Source: Onchocerca volvulus
Taxonomy: Eukaryota; Nematoda; Chromadorea; Rhabditida; Onchocercidae
DNA length: 64,000 nt
Direction: 5' to 3'
NCBI GenBank assembly: GCA_000499405.2
Contig: HG738140.1
Location: forward strand, 10,195,560-10,259,559
Under the pieces are notes generated by a model, which made no database searches, was not told the origin of the DNA, and saw nothing but the letters and a program-made list of their open reading frames with translations. Both the position numbers and the translations under genes were made by a program. Positions 40,369 to 53,676 of the stretch are shown one piece after another (positions within the stretch are counted from its first letter, which is position 1; each line of letters starts with the position of its first letter).

Positions 40369-43300
40369 GCAATGTATGTGTATATATATTTTGTGGCTCT
40401 GCGTGTATGTAAGCAAGTGTTAGTTTCAAAGCTTGGAAGTAGGTTGAAGGAAGAGGAAGAATATCGAGGCTTTTACACAGATGTCAGTCATTGAGCCCAG
40501 TTGAGGACTTTGATGAGTACGGATGCTTCTTGGCTTCAGTTCCTCTCTTCTCTCCTCTTCTCCATGTTTCATCTCATTTCCTTCAAAATGTCAGTAAAAA
40601 GAAATTCAATTTGCAAAGGGAAGATTCATTGTTAGAAGTGAAAAAAACACTGATTAACTATGACTGACAAGTAGATGTCTAAGCAAATGATCTATGCTTT
40701 TTGAATTTTTGGAAAAATTTAGCAAACATCATATTTTGAGCGAAATTAATAATGAAATATTAGCTTGATTTTTCAAGACAAAAAGTTATAAATAAAGTGT
40801 TCGGGGAGAAGCGAAATATTTCCTGTATTAAATGTAGAGTTATATTTCAGCAATAAGCTTGTCAATTGTTATCTCTTTGGCAGTTTTTAAATTGTGATAA
40901 GTTAATCGATAGACTATGCACTTTTTTGTGTTCTATGATACATTTTAACTATCTTACTGGAAGTTCAAAAAGACTTAATTTTTAAGCAGCGGATATTGCA
41001 TCTCTTTCTCTTCTAGTAATTTGCTCTCGCTTGCATCAAAGCCTAGTAATTCTAAATCGAAGATGGTATTTAAAAATATGGAAAATTGCTTGTCATCGAA
41101 TTTAAAAAAGGCGGATATCTGTATCAATCTGAAAAGATACAAAATTTTGATCTCTCAGATTTGAGGGACAAATTTTTAATTCTGTTATTAATTTTTCGTA
41201 AATGTCTATATTTTTTCTAATTTCTAAATAATTTGGTGCAAAAACATTTATTGTTCAGTTTAGTTTATTTAAATGATTTAATAGTCTTGCTAATTTTATA
41301 CTTAAATGGTTGAGTAAATTTATCTTTCTCAATTCGCAAAAAATACTTTTTCTTGACTGATTAGATAGATGATAAATATTCCATGCAGTCCGAACGCTAC
41401 TGATTCATCAAACTAATTCGCCTATGTAGCACTTCTATAGGTCTCCCATGATGGATGCATCAAGTAAGGATATAAACGAAGAAAAATCAAACAATGGATC
41501 GATTTTTCCGATGATCACAGAGGAAGGAGTAAGTCTTGAATAATTTTTTTATATTTAAAATCAAAACTTCTATTGACGCATCATAGCATGTGGGCTGGAA
41601 AGAAATTCATGTGAAACTCAATGCTGGAATACAGCACGGAACATTGCTTCTTTCTCGAATTATTCATCCTGCTTTCCCGCTTTATGCATTTTTCATTATT
41701 TTCCGGAAACAGACTCATCTGTTGGTCTAATTTCCGTTGGACATTTAGCGACTCATAGCATTCCGCTTGATTTAATCTCACTTTTTTCTTCACCATTTTC
41801 CATGAATTTTATGGAGTTATGTTGAAAGCAGTTAAAAATATTTCCAGTCAAGCAACATGATGTACAATGACACATCACTGACAAAAAGAAGGGAGCGTAT
41901 CACGATCAATGTTTCTGGTCTAAAGTTTCAAACTTATGAATCGACACTGAGAAGGTAAGTAAAGCGTCAACTCGTGTTTTGCTGGCAACAGTTTTGCAGA
42001 AAACTGGAGCATAAAAAGCTTTATCAAAATCAAAGTTGAAATAATAGACTATTAAGAGAGATGGACGAAAAAATGATGAAATAGTAGAGTAAAATTAGCA
42101 GGTGCTGTTAACCGAATTTGACAGTAAGTGCATAAGTTTAGATATTGAACTAATCCTTGGCCATAGCTTTTTATTTAAGGAATGCACGACTTACACCTAA
42201 TTAAAAAATTTTCGAAGTGAACAAATGTTCATAATTCAAATGATTTATTCCAATATGTGACTTTCACAAGTTTCTTATCTCCATATGGAAGTGGTTATTA
42301 TTATGAGTATAATTTGTTAGATTATAAAGCTTTTTTGATTTTCCATTCTGGCATTTTCGTTTGTATTGGATCAAAGTACAGAGATGTATCAATGCTTTGT
42401 ATTCAGTAATTAGGAAAGTATAGTATCAATCATAGCAGTATGCTATTACATACAGCTGCCAAATGAAGTACTTTTAAATCATATTTTCGAAGTGAGAAGA
42501 ATTGCAGATGACATAGTACAGATCACTTTATTCACTTTTTTCTTCCTTCGGAAATCTTTTCAAATCAAGTTTTATCAAGTTTTTGATATCTGTTTGAGTT
42601 TCCAATGCTACATTGTCTCGTCTGTGGACAATTCGTTAAGAGAGCGACTTCATTATATTACACAAATAAGCTTAATACTATGAGTTTACCTATTATGGTG
42701 CACAAGCGTTTTTTATCAAAATAAGTAATAGACTATTTCTTTTTGACAAATAACACTGATAAAAGCAAATTTTGATATTATTTTTGGTAGGTACCCGCTG
42801 ACATTACTTGGTAATTCATTCAAACGAAATCGTTTCTGGGACCCCAAAAATAACGAATATTTTTTCGATCGACATCGTACAAGGTTTATGTTTTTTTTTT
42901 TTTTTTACCTCAAATTTTTTAAATGATTTATCTCGAAATCAGAAAAACCGTTAAAAATATATTAGATTTTTGAAAATTTATAATTTCATGCTATATCACA
43001 AAATTGTAACAGATAAAGCTTTTGTTGGCACTAATTTTTCAAATTATAATTGCGTAATTTCATAGTAACAAAAAGCCTTTTAATGGATGTCTTAGCGATA
43101 CTAATTATGTTTTTTTAGCTTTGAATCAATATTGTATACTTATCAAAGCGGTGGCGTCGTGAAAAGACCAGAATCGGTACCAATCGATATGTTCATCAAA
43201 GAGCTCAAGTTTTTCGAAGTAAATCATTGCTTTAAAAAATCTGGATTTCGAGCAAATAATGCTATATGATTCACAATGAAGGAAGTTGAAGACACTCGTT

Positions 43301-46300
43301 TAGTTCAAAGGTTCTTTAGGAGATGAAAATGATCAAATGACAGCTTTACTCGACTTGAAAAATTTGAAAAAAGTGATAGACATTTGAAAATAACAAGATC
43401 TGCTATTGTAGATATGTCCATTACGGTAACAGTGATTACGATATCAGTTTTTTGTAGATGGGTGAAGAACTGCTGGAGAAATTCTGGATTAGCGAAGGAT
43501 ATGAAAAACCTAAAGAAATCCAAATGCCTGACAATGTGTTGCAACGGAAATTATGGGAATTGGTAGAATATCCGGATTCCTCATTACTCGCCCGTATTTT
43601 TGCGTTGCTCTCTATTTTTGTCATTAGCATGTATGAAATCTATTGAATTTGTATTGAATTTCTATGAATTTGAATTTCTATGAAATTCTACTGAAAGTTC
43701 TATTGAATTTTAATAGTTTTTTGAAAACTCTTGAAATTCTTGATCTTGTAAGTAACTATATCAACTCCAATATATCAAATGAAGTTTTAAATATAACTAT
43801 AATTGACTTAATGAGCTCAAGTATTTCTAAGTAATTTCGTTCGAATTTCAGCTCAATAATATCATTTTGTCTGGAAACATTGCCATCGATGAAAGTAAAT
43901 CCGAGTGATGTACGCGATTGGTCTAATCCATTTTTCTACATTGAATTATTCTGCATTATTTGGTTTACCACCGGTTAGTCATCATTTATTTCATATTTTA
44001 AATAAATAACTCGAATACCAAAAATCTAAGGTTTGAATTTCTAGGAAGAAAATCTTGATGATATAAAAAAAATTTCTGATTTATCTTTTCGAATGCAGAA
44101 CTTTTCTAGTAAACAATAATTCCGAAATAATCAAATACAAAAGAAAACTCCGTATTTTAATTTACCGTTTATTGCTTTATTATTTTAATTTACCGTTTAT
44201 TGCTTTATTATTTTAATTTACCGTAAATCAAAAAAAAAATTCCTTATAATATATCATCATCATTTTTTCTGCCCTCAACAAAGACAGAACCTTTATCAAT
44301 GCCATTACGGCAGTTTATGTTTTTTTTTTTTTTAAACCAACGTAAGCTTAGCTTTAAACTTCTAAATCAAATATCTATTTTAGATTAGCGATTTGCATGC
44401 CAATTACTTTTTAGTACAAATTGGATTTTGGCAATTTCAATTAAAAGGAACTTCTTCATTTTTTTTTCGTTCATTAAATAAAAGCTTTTAAACAGGCTAC
44501 TATAGAGAAATATCATGTATTTCAGAATTATTGCTGCGATTTATAAGCTGTCCGAACAAACTCAGTTTCCTTCGTTCTGCCCTCAATATTATTGATTTTA
44601 TTGCTATTGCTCCTTTTTTTGGTAATCTATTATGGTAAGTTAAGTTTAGTTCGTTTTAATTTCATTTCATCGTTTTGAAATTAAGAACAACAATTATGGA
44701 AACAGTTACGAAGTGATTGCTAGTTAATTTTAATCACAATGTATCTTTGACAAATGAAATATTTTAGTTTAAAATTGAATCTGATCGAAAATATAATATA
44801 AATTTCAGGATGGATTCAACCAAATCATCAATGTCATTCGCTGTATTACGAGTTCTACGATTAGTACGGGTATTCAGGATATTCAAGCTCAGCAGGTTAA
44901 TATTAAGTTATTACATAACTCTTTTCATTCTTTGTACTGCCAAAAATTCTAGTAGCATTTGTTGGTAAAACCGAAATATTTTATAATATAAATATGACGA
45001 AATCATCAAAGTACTTTGTATAATTGTCATATTTCTTAGACAAATGAATCATTTATCAACATATCTTACAAAGGTCCTTGTTCTTTCATCTTCCGATCGC
45101 TAATAGAGCTCATGTACATTGTTTGAAATGTTGAAATCCATTCAAATTTTTGGGATGTTGAGGATTAAAGCCTATTGTAAGCATTGTCTATCTCTGATCT
45201 TTTGTCCTAATAAGCAAACCTTTTGCTCATAATTCATAAATATTGTAAGCCACTGCTCAATACAAAGACTATGAATTATTGATATAAGGAAGATATCTTG
45301 GCGGTTCAATTCAATTTTTCAATCAGTTCAAACTCAGTTAGTTCTTCACCCAAGTGCTCAACTTGCTGGATCCCTTCAACAACCGCTATTCTCCAGTCCA
45401 GTCGAACTCTTCGAACCATTTCTATTGCAACCAAACATCAACTGCAATCTTGATATTATCCGACTTTATTCATAACGCTGATTTTTTGTTATAGCGTAGA
45501 CGAAGAATCAATCCTCCATCAATCAATAAAACCTTTCTCACCAAGATTCGTCTGCTCCACAGTATGAAAAACTTTCACAACAGCTTACGATTATTAAGAG
45601 ATTCCGAAGAGTGATGTCCTTGTCACTTCTTGCTAACTTGAGCATTGACAGTGCAACAAGATGGACTGATCAATCATTTCTGAGAGTGAAACTACTTTTG
45701 ATGAGAAAATATATTTACAGGCATTCGGTTGGCTTGCAAATTCTCGGCAAAACATTTCGTGCATCTATACAGGAATTTTGTCTTCTTATTTTCTTTATGA
45801 GTATTGCTTTGGTACTTTTCTCTAGCGGTGTTTATTTCGCTGAACAGAATGAGCCAAATACAAAATTTACCTCAATTCCTGCTTCCTTCTGGTTTGTCTT
45901 GGTAAGCTTTACTGTTCTATATAATCATCCTTTGTGTATTAGTTACCACGGTTTTTCGACAGTTTAAGTATTGTTTCAGAAATATCTCTGCAATGTTTGA
46001 TTGCTTATGTCTTTATTTTAATCCATTTCAGGTTACAATGACTACAGTCGGGTAAGTTTTGTATTTGTCTGACATTTTGTCGCTTTAATGTCTATTAATC
46101 CAAATTTCGATTTTCATTAACTAATGTTTGTCTTCAAAAATGGTAATGCTTAATCTTCTTAAATTGACTAGATTTCTGGATGTTTGAAACCAAAATTTTA
46201 ATTATCCAGAAAATCGCTTATTGGAATTAATTGCAGTTAGTAAAAATTTTAGAGTCGAAATATATTTTTCAAGAAATATTGCACATGCTAAGAATAAAAA

Positions 46301-47342
46301 AGTTTTTTTTTTTTTTCTTGCCATTTAGTTCTGAGGTTATTCACTCATATAATTTGAGTTTTTAATGGAATACTTCTAGAATCACAGAAGTGTGATTGAA
46401 AATTGAGAAGCATCAATTTCCATGCTCTCATGACCTGTATCGTTTGCAAGCAATTTGATGCGACGTTTATTGGACTTTCCCTCAGAATAGCTTAATTATA
46501 ATTGTTTATTTTCGTCTTTTTTCTCTTTTTTTCATAATACAATTAAACATTATTATTCATCTCATATGACAGTCATTAACACACGTTCAGTTTTATATTG
46601 TAATTAAAAAAACAACGTGAAGTACGTGGTATCCAACTAGAGCGGAATCGTCAAGTCATAACTTTATTAAAATTGACTTTTCTAATTTTTATGAGTATTT
46701 TTTATTTCCTCTTAGTACTCAAAGCTTCTTATTTTTCAAGATTTTTCGAATTGACAAATAATGCAAAAAATAAGAAATAACCGCAAGTTTTTTTGATACT
46801 AAATTCCAACGCTGTTTTTAATTATTAATTTTTTGTTCGGTTTTCGGAATGTCGTAAGAAATAATGAGATGATGGTGTCAGTGTCATAGATAACATGGAA
46901 TTTTATTTCTTATTGTCATGCTTGTAAGTTCATTTATGTTTGTTCTGATTGGATCCTTTCGAAAATTTCCTAGTTTTTCAGGGAAGTATTTTTTAAGGTA
47001 TGGAGATCTGACGCCGACTGGAGTTTATGGTAAGCTAGTGGGTGGTTTATGTGCATTAATTGGTGTATTAACACTTGCTCTACCTGTACCTATTATTGTA
47101 AGTATTTATTTGGTAGATGGACAAATTTTCTTGGAAAACGGCTAAGAACTATTGAATTATTCAAAATTCTTGTATGCTGTTAACCTCCGTGCTTTTGCCA
47201 ATACTAGTTTATTGGCCTATTACTTTACTTCCAGGTAGCAAATTTTAAACATTTTTATCGACAAGAAACACGACTGGCACAAATGCGAGCGACAGTTGAA
47301 GATGATGAAACAGCGTCAGAGGAATCATCCAAATTTCCTTGA
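37301..47342 (+). CDS. Shaker-type (Kv1) voltage-gated potassium channel
   Basis: Fifteen exons: 37301-37407, 39673-39804, 41017-41065, 41430-41528, 41848-41954, 42791-42883, 43119-43218, 43458-43630, 43852-43973, 44526-44634, 44809-44895, 45721-45901, 46032-46051, 46998-47097, 47235-47342. Phases agree and give about 528 residues. The tetramerisation domain T1 is at about 140-245 ([18 protein letters not shown]). S1 contains [14 protein letters not shown]4 is [17 protein letters not shown] at about 377-393, with arginines every third position. The pore has VTMTTVGYGDLTP with the selectivity filter, and S6 contains the PVP hinge (LALPVPIIV). This is the Kv1 subfamily, represented in C. elegans by shk-1. 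It repolarises excitable cells. The C-tail is short and lacks an obvious PDZ-binding end. Exons from T1 onward are secure. The first four (N-terminal 129 residues) rest on phase and splice sites only, and alternative starts are likely. Confidence 0.88.
40305..40391 (+). repeat. GTATGT microsatellite
   Basis: Repeats of TGTATG/TGTG with slight interruptions, inside intron 2 of the potassium-channel gene. Confidence 0.9.
44154..44224 (+). repeat. 28-bp tandem repeat, about 2.5 copies
   Basis: Unit ATTTTAATTTACCGTTTATT plus GCTTTATT, head to tail at 44154, 44182 and (partial) 44210. Copies are identical where they overlap, so recent. It lies in the intron between potassium-channel exons 9 and 10. 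Confidence 0.85.
46032..46051 (+). other. 20-nt microexon of the potassium channel
   Basis: The exon GTTACAATGACTACAGTCGG sits between TTTCAG and GTAAGT and encodes VTMTTVG of the filter. The next exon at 46998 supplies YGD. Both joins are in phase and the result matches the Kv1 pore exactly. Confidence 0.85.
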
Positions 47343-48932
47343 CAATTAAACAACGAAGCGGCATGGTCAATCACAGATCTTACCGCTTCGTTGATCAATT
47401 TGACGGCATCAACTTTATCTTCGGATAGAGAAGACTAATTAAATGATAAAAAATCTAGTCGATGAAAAGTTATTTCATTGTCCATAAGTAAATCCATATC
47501 TTTGACACGGGTATTACAAAGAATTCAGGAGCGCTTTCACTTTCTTCTTCAAATTGAATTAAGAAAACAGATTTTACTTCTGAATGTTTCCATTTCAGAC
47601 TTCCCCTATTCCTGAAATCCAATCCTTTTCCATTTCAAAATTCCTTCGGCTCTTTCCCTTGCAGAAAAATTATCTGTCATGAGCTCCAAAAACAATATGT
47701 ATATACAGAGTATTACAGCAAACGTACTCTGAAATGTGACTTTTCTGCATTTATATGTATATTTTCCTATTCATATTGTTCATAATGTTTCGTTGATGAA
47801 AAGATCCTGCACATTGCTATTGTAATTTAAGATAACATACTACTCACTTCAATTACCAATTGTAATAAATTGAAACAATACAGAACCGATAAATGAATTG
47901 TTTCAAGCAATTTCCAACCAAGAGAGGAAAAAACAGCGATTTCCCATAAAGGACATCTTCTCTACTGCAAATCGAAAGATTTCGAGACTGATTCGGAACC
48001 TGGCTCTCCATAATATCGCAGTGATTCAATGTAAAGTAAAAATTTTGAAAAAAGTCTCTATTTATTTTATAATCCATAATTCATATAGCAGCGAACACCA
48101 TATTAAATCATACAAGTTAAGAAAACCTGATTTTTTTTTTAATTTACATTGATGTTTGGCGATTTTATTACCGAACAATTTGGAAAGCCATCAGAATTTG
48201 ATTTTGTGCAAAACTAAATAGAATCTTTCAAATGATCCATTTCAAACCACGAATCTTTTAGACTTGAAATTGACATTTGACAACACATGTTCAAGCACAA
48301 TCATTAGCACGAAAAATTGAATGACAGAAACCACTGAAAGTACTATTTTGCTACAACAACAGATAATTCAAATTAATTATTCCTAACATACATCAAGTTG
48401 TCAAATGCTATACATTTCACTACATGTTAAAATGCAATTATTCTACGGATTTCTTGTTTATTGGAACCGTTATCAGCATAAAGACAAATCATTCGGTCCT
48501 CTCCATCGATAAGAGCGAGCAGCGGCACAACAAGAGTTTTGATAGTATTTCGCATATCACCGATATAAGTTGTGAAGTAAAATCTTGATATTATGCTGTC
48601 TCTTAAACGTTATCACTTTCATCGGAATATTGTTCAATTACGCATACTTGCAGCAGTTGGACTGATATCTTGACTAATGTAACAAGAGATGATGTCATTA
48701 ATAACTGCAGTTATTGACAAGTGCTGTAAGAAAATAGTTCAACCAACTGCTGCTTGTGAGAGTATCTTTTCGATTCAAATCTAACAAAGTAGGGATGCTA
48801 TCCAGGATAGAAATAGGTCTATAATTTAGCTTTACTAGAAAAGCATTAGTTCTTGAATCTCCAGGATAATAATCAAATTGGAAATAATCAAACTGGTTTC
48901 TTACTAATTACGGTTAAGGAATGGGGAAGTTC
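47343..48932. other. Intergenic stretch between convergent genes
   Basis: Holds the 3' ends of the potassium-channel gene (+) and the C2H2 gene (-). An AATAAA occurs near 47866 on the + strand. No exon was seen. Confidence 0.5.
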
Positions 48933-51900
48933 CTAGCGCTGATCTTGCAGTTCCTCCAAATCAGGACATAATAATGTAGGAGAACATGCTACATTACTAT
49001 GAAAATGTTGCTCATTGTTGGAAGAGGCAACTGTAGGAATTGTTAATTCATTACTGGCATTCCCCTGAACTTGAAAATCACAATTCAGAGAATTATTCAC
49101 CAGACTATCATGACTAAATGTTACGGTTGGTATGGAAAGACTTGCAGAACTTGGTTCTACATTAATTAGATTTTCCGATGGTAAAGACAAGTCATTCTGC
49201 AATACCTTATCTTCCGTAGGATCTGGAACATTCACTATAGAAAACTCTGATTCAGATGAGTGTGCGCCGGAATAATATTTGTCATCTGAGGAAGGAATTT
49301 GTGTGCTTGATACAAGTAACGAATTCAGTATGTCGTTTTCTATCACATTGTTCGCGATGAAATCAACTGCTGGATCCATTCCAGAATTTGATGGCAGTTG
49401 TTCTGCATCATTCACGTCATCAACAAGAAAAATTTGCTAAAAAAACGTATTACTCGAATTTATGGTCAAAGTAAATGAATCCATTTAACAATCAAGATTA
49501 TGGTCAAGAATAGCAAAGTCGGATAAACAATAACGAAATTTCTGGAAAAATTATAATTCTGAATTGCAAAGTCCATAATATTAACAACTAACCATGTCAC
49601 CATCAATGTCTTCTCCAATTTGCTGTCTTAATTGCGTAAATTCCCTAGCTGTTAGAGTAATCTGCTGTGCATCTTCCACTATAGATTCATCTGTTTGCAT
49701 TTCTTGCAGAAGAGTTTCACTTCTTTGTTCTGGAAATTACAATATTTTTCAATCAATTTTTCGATTTTAAAACTAATGATAAAAAATTTTAACCGGCAAG
49801 ATCTAACTCAACATTTAATTAAGTCATATTCCAGAAAAATGAAAATTTCTTATTTTTTTTTTTTTTTTTTTTGTCTATAAAGATAAGTTGACCAGTCAAA
49901 CATGATATTACTGAAAAGAAAAAAAGACCTTTATTACCAAAGTCGAAAAAATACATGTTTTTATGATAAGATTGTTCATGTTAGATTGTTAATTAAGCAA
50001 TGCCTCGTAATAGGTCAATTTTGAAACACTCTAACTTCATATAAAAAATTTTTTAGCTGAAGACAATCTCATACGTGTCTTCCTAAATAGTTTTGAGAAA
50101 TTAACGAAGTTTTTCGATGAAGAAAAAAATACCGGAATCCTCGTCTGCCATCAAAATATATAACTCATCATCTTGGGTTTCGTCAGGATTTATCAACTGA
50201 TCTGCACTCATGAATCCTCTGTCATTTCTTTCATGCACGGGAATTCTTTTTTCTCTAGTATTAACCGGATAACTTTGTAAATCATTGTATATAAACACCG
50301 GTTGATGACAAGTTTTTCTATGATGAATAAAACGATTCCTAAAAATTAATCTTGAGACACAGAAACTAATTTTCGTATTTCAAAAAAAAAAAAAAGCATA
50401 TTCATTAAATAGCTCAATTAACGTCAAGAAAACAAACTTGTCTTCGAAAGAGAAATTGCAACACCACCAAATTACTTTTCCACGATCCATATCCACTCTA
50501 ATATTAGGTAAACCGTTCACTTCAATTACTGCTGAGAAACAGTTCTTATTATGCACACGTTGCATGTGGCGTATAAGTAATGATGGCTTCACAATAATCA
50601 AACCACATTCGCTACACTTCGCTCTGAATTAAAAGAAATAAATGATCTTGAGAAAATATTAAACAACTTTCTGCAATATACAATATGTCAGACATTTACC
50701 GCAAGCATCAGAATAAAGCAAGTCGAAACTTTTTAACGAATGAGAATTCAATATCTTGATGTTAATTCAATTCTATCTAAAAATAAGATATTTGCTCACA
50801 TGCATGGATTTTGATTCAATATAGAAGGATAATTTCCTGTAGAAGATTCTGCAGAAATTCTTTCGGACAATATTTGTGTTTCTGACGAATTATCATCAGC
50901 AGCAATAATATCAAGTCTCGTAGTATTCTTTTGTAAATTGCTGTCAATATTAATCACGGGTGATTTTTCCGATCGACTGCATAATACACCGTGCACATTT
51001 TTTTTATGCATATTAAGTTCATTCACTGATAAACATACATCACCACACCATTTACACACATATCTAAAAATATCAGTTAAAATTTTTTTTCTTATGTAAA
51101 CTTTTACAGATCCTAAGGCGATGAAATCTCCTCTTCCTAAAATTGGAAATTTCATCACAATTTTTGAATTTAACTATGAAAAAAGAAAATAAAATATCAC
51201 AACATTTTACTTCAATATATCCATACCTCGATCCTTTAATATGAAAAGATTATCCTTTCACTGTTTCACTAATCATTAATTTAAAAAATAATGGCCACTG
51301 ATCAGGTAACAGTGCAATAGTTTCAATATTATGCGATTGCAGAACAAATTAAAATAATTTATATCTTCCCACCATCAATTTATTTCCTAATGCTATGCAA
51401 AACTAGTTCCCGATCTAGATATAAGGTGATTTTAATAAGCCTGATAAATATAGTAAATCCGTAATAGAGAAATTCAAGAATTACAGCACTCACTTTCGTT
51501 TTCTAGGATGTAATGACTGCTTGTGTAGCATCAAATTTTTCTCATTGACGAAAACCAAACGACACTCACGGCAGGTACAACGTGCAACGTACTGCAATAT
51601 ATATCAATCCAAACATTAAAACATAACGATGCCCTTAATACTACCGGAGTAACCAATGTGACTATCCTACGATTAAATAAAATTAAAGAACAACATTAAC
51701 TTACGGAAGGACCAAAATTTGTTATTAATCGTCGCTTTAAATCGTCATTTTTCCGGTGAGCACGAAAATGATTCATCATAAATTCATAATTAGCTTCAAA
51801 ACTGAGACCACAAATATGACAGTTCAAAGTACTTGTGTAATGTCTATCAACAGAACGATCTTCGGATCGCAGACTTTCTAAAAGATGTATATCAAAAGGA

Positions 51901-52749
51901 AGGATGCAAAAGAATATGGATTTTTCCGAAAGAAAGTCTAAATTTCTATGTTTTTAAAATGCATCAGTTTAAAGAATTCGAATTTTCATTACTGCCTGAT
52001 CTTTAATAAAAATTCTATCCTCCATTAATACTCCGGAATAGAAAATGCATGGAGGACAAATGCTTACGAGATCGCCTTACAACTTCCGTTAACATTCTTG
52101 TCTTTTTTAGCGCTTCCCGCCGCTTCTTCGCTATAGCTTTGAATGCTTCTCTTCTAAAAATGCTGAATTTGGTTAAAAGATATTTTAAAAGTAGGCTAAA
52201 AAAGAGGAAAAAGATGCAAAATTTATCTTAAATGAATTTTAATGAAATTGGAACATTGTTTTCAACAGTGTATCAGTTCTTTCAGAAGACAAAATAGCAA
52301 CATACCTTCGCCACTCGTTATGAATCCTTGATATTTCTTCCATAACTTCAGGAAGATGTTTCTGGTGTTCCATTTCAGTATGGCGTTTTAGACCAAATGA
52401 TGTTAGAAAAATACGATTAGGACAGTAACGACAAGGATAAGATTCTACCTCATTCGCTACACCTAAAAATTATTCAGTGTCTAAATGCTTTAAATTTCCT
52501 AACTTCTACTAAATAAGCAAATTTAGAATGAAAATTCGCATCAGCAATTCAGTATCTCTAGTCATATTGCCACTGCATATTGACCATAACTACAACAATA
52601 TCTGTTTTTTTTTTCAGATTTTTCAGATCCTTGAATAGTTTAAAGACCTGCAGCGGTTTCGATAAAGCATTATACTTTTGCATTATAAGCATTATACCTT
52701 TTCTAAATGTTTTCCGCCACTATGGAGTGTCAGCTCTTTGCGTATATCA

Positions 52750-52790
<41 letters not shown>

Positions 52791-53595
52791 CCTCTATAAA
52801 CTATAAACTGTGAAATTTACTAGATTAAATGAAAAAACATGATTTAAACCTGGCAAATTATCATAAACATGAAACATTCGTCCATCGCCAGGTAGCGCAG
52901 AAACTTCAACGGAAACATGGGATGAGCTGGACTCTTCGTTCAGAGATATCTCATTACGAGCTTGATCACGTTCATAAATTTGCGATCGGTTGACATCGAT
53001 ATAAAATCGTTTCATAGGCCTCCACTGCTCTTTATTCAGATCAGCGATCCGCATCATTACTCCATCTCGAACTACGAACTCTTCTCCAACTTCATCCATT
53101 TCACAGTCGTTCTCAACAATTCCTTTTCCTGGAAATTCATGAAAACAGTTCATTATCGATCTACAAGGGGAATCACTTTTTTACAAGGGAATCACTTCTC
53201 TTCCTTCCCTCTATTCTTGTATGTTATTATTTGAGTTTAAAAATACATTATTTACACTTTTTTCCAATTCTGAACAGTTAATAGAAAATGTTCATAAAGA
53301 GGACGCTTTGATTTTCCTCCCTCTTATTTTATCTTGCTGCAAAGTAGCACATCAAATCTATCAAAACAATGTCGGATTCCATTCCTGCAGAATATCTCAA
53401 ATTCTAGTCAGAATCTACTTTTGCCATAGAAATCTGCTTCTGATATTTAAAATGAGGACGAAAACTCATAGTTAGGATGACAAAGTCCAAAAATATACCT
53501 TTTTCAGCTGAGTCATTCGCAGGACGAAGTCGACCTCTAGAGATTATTCGCGGTGTTTTCTTGCAATACAACTCTGAGACCTCGGTCCTTCTCAT
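48933..53595 (-). CDS. C2H2 zinc-finger protein (five or six fingers)
   Basis: Eleven exons on the minus strand: 53595-53499, 53128-52850, 52462-52306, 52153-52068, 51877-51705, 51591-51494, 51063-50800, 50623-50438, 50338-50133, 49729-49593, 49436-48933. All phases agree and give 728 residues. Fingers are at about 136-158 (CRYC...LKRHTEMEH), 226-247 (CHIC...MNHFRAH), 271-292 (CREC...LHKQSLH), 300-321 (CKWC...MHKKNVH) and 388-409 (CSEC...IRHMQRVH). A degenerate one (WWCCNFSF...FIHHRKTCH) is at about 438-458 with its cysteines adjacent. The C-terminal 220 residues are acidic and serine/asparagine-rich, with no fold visible, and may be an activation or interaction region. It is a probable nuclear transcription or chromatin regulator; no orthologue is named. 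The ATG follows a TATTTTCAG site by 10 bases, fitting trans-splicing. Confidence 0.82.
52753..52789. repeat. Poly(A) run of 37 bases
   Basis: An uninterrupted A run in the intron between exons 2 and 3 of the minus-strand C2H2 gene, reading as T on the sense strand. Confidence 0.9.
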
Positions 53596-53676
53596 TCTTC
53601 CACCTCTGAAAATAGCGCGAAGTCAATCTAACATCACAGAATTATTACCGGTATTTAAAGAGAACAAAGGAATGAA
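53596..53676. promoter_or_regulatory. Short head-to-head interval, possible shared promoter
   Basis: The minus-strand C2H2 gene starts at 53595 and the proposed plus-strand gene at 53677. Only 81 bases separate the start codons. The interval includes the C2H2 gene's likely trans-splice acceptor (53606-53607). Transcription could begin further away, so a shared promoter is inference. Confidence 0.3.

Noticed and set aside
40231..40416. Frame rich in His/Ile/Thr
   Set aside because: Translation of the GTATGT microsatellite on the opposite strand, inside a channel intron.
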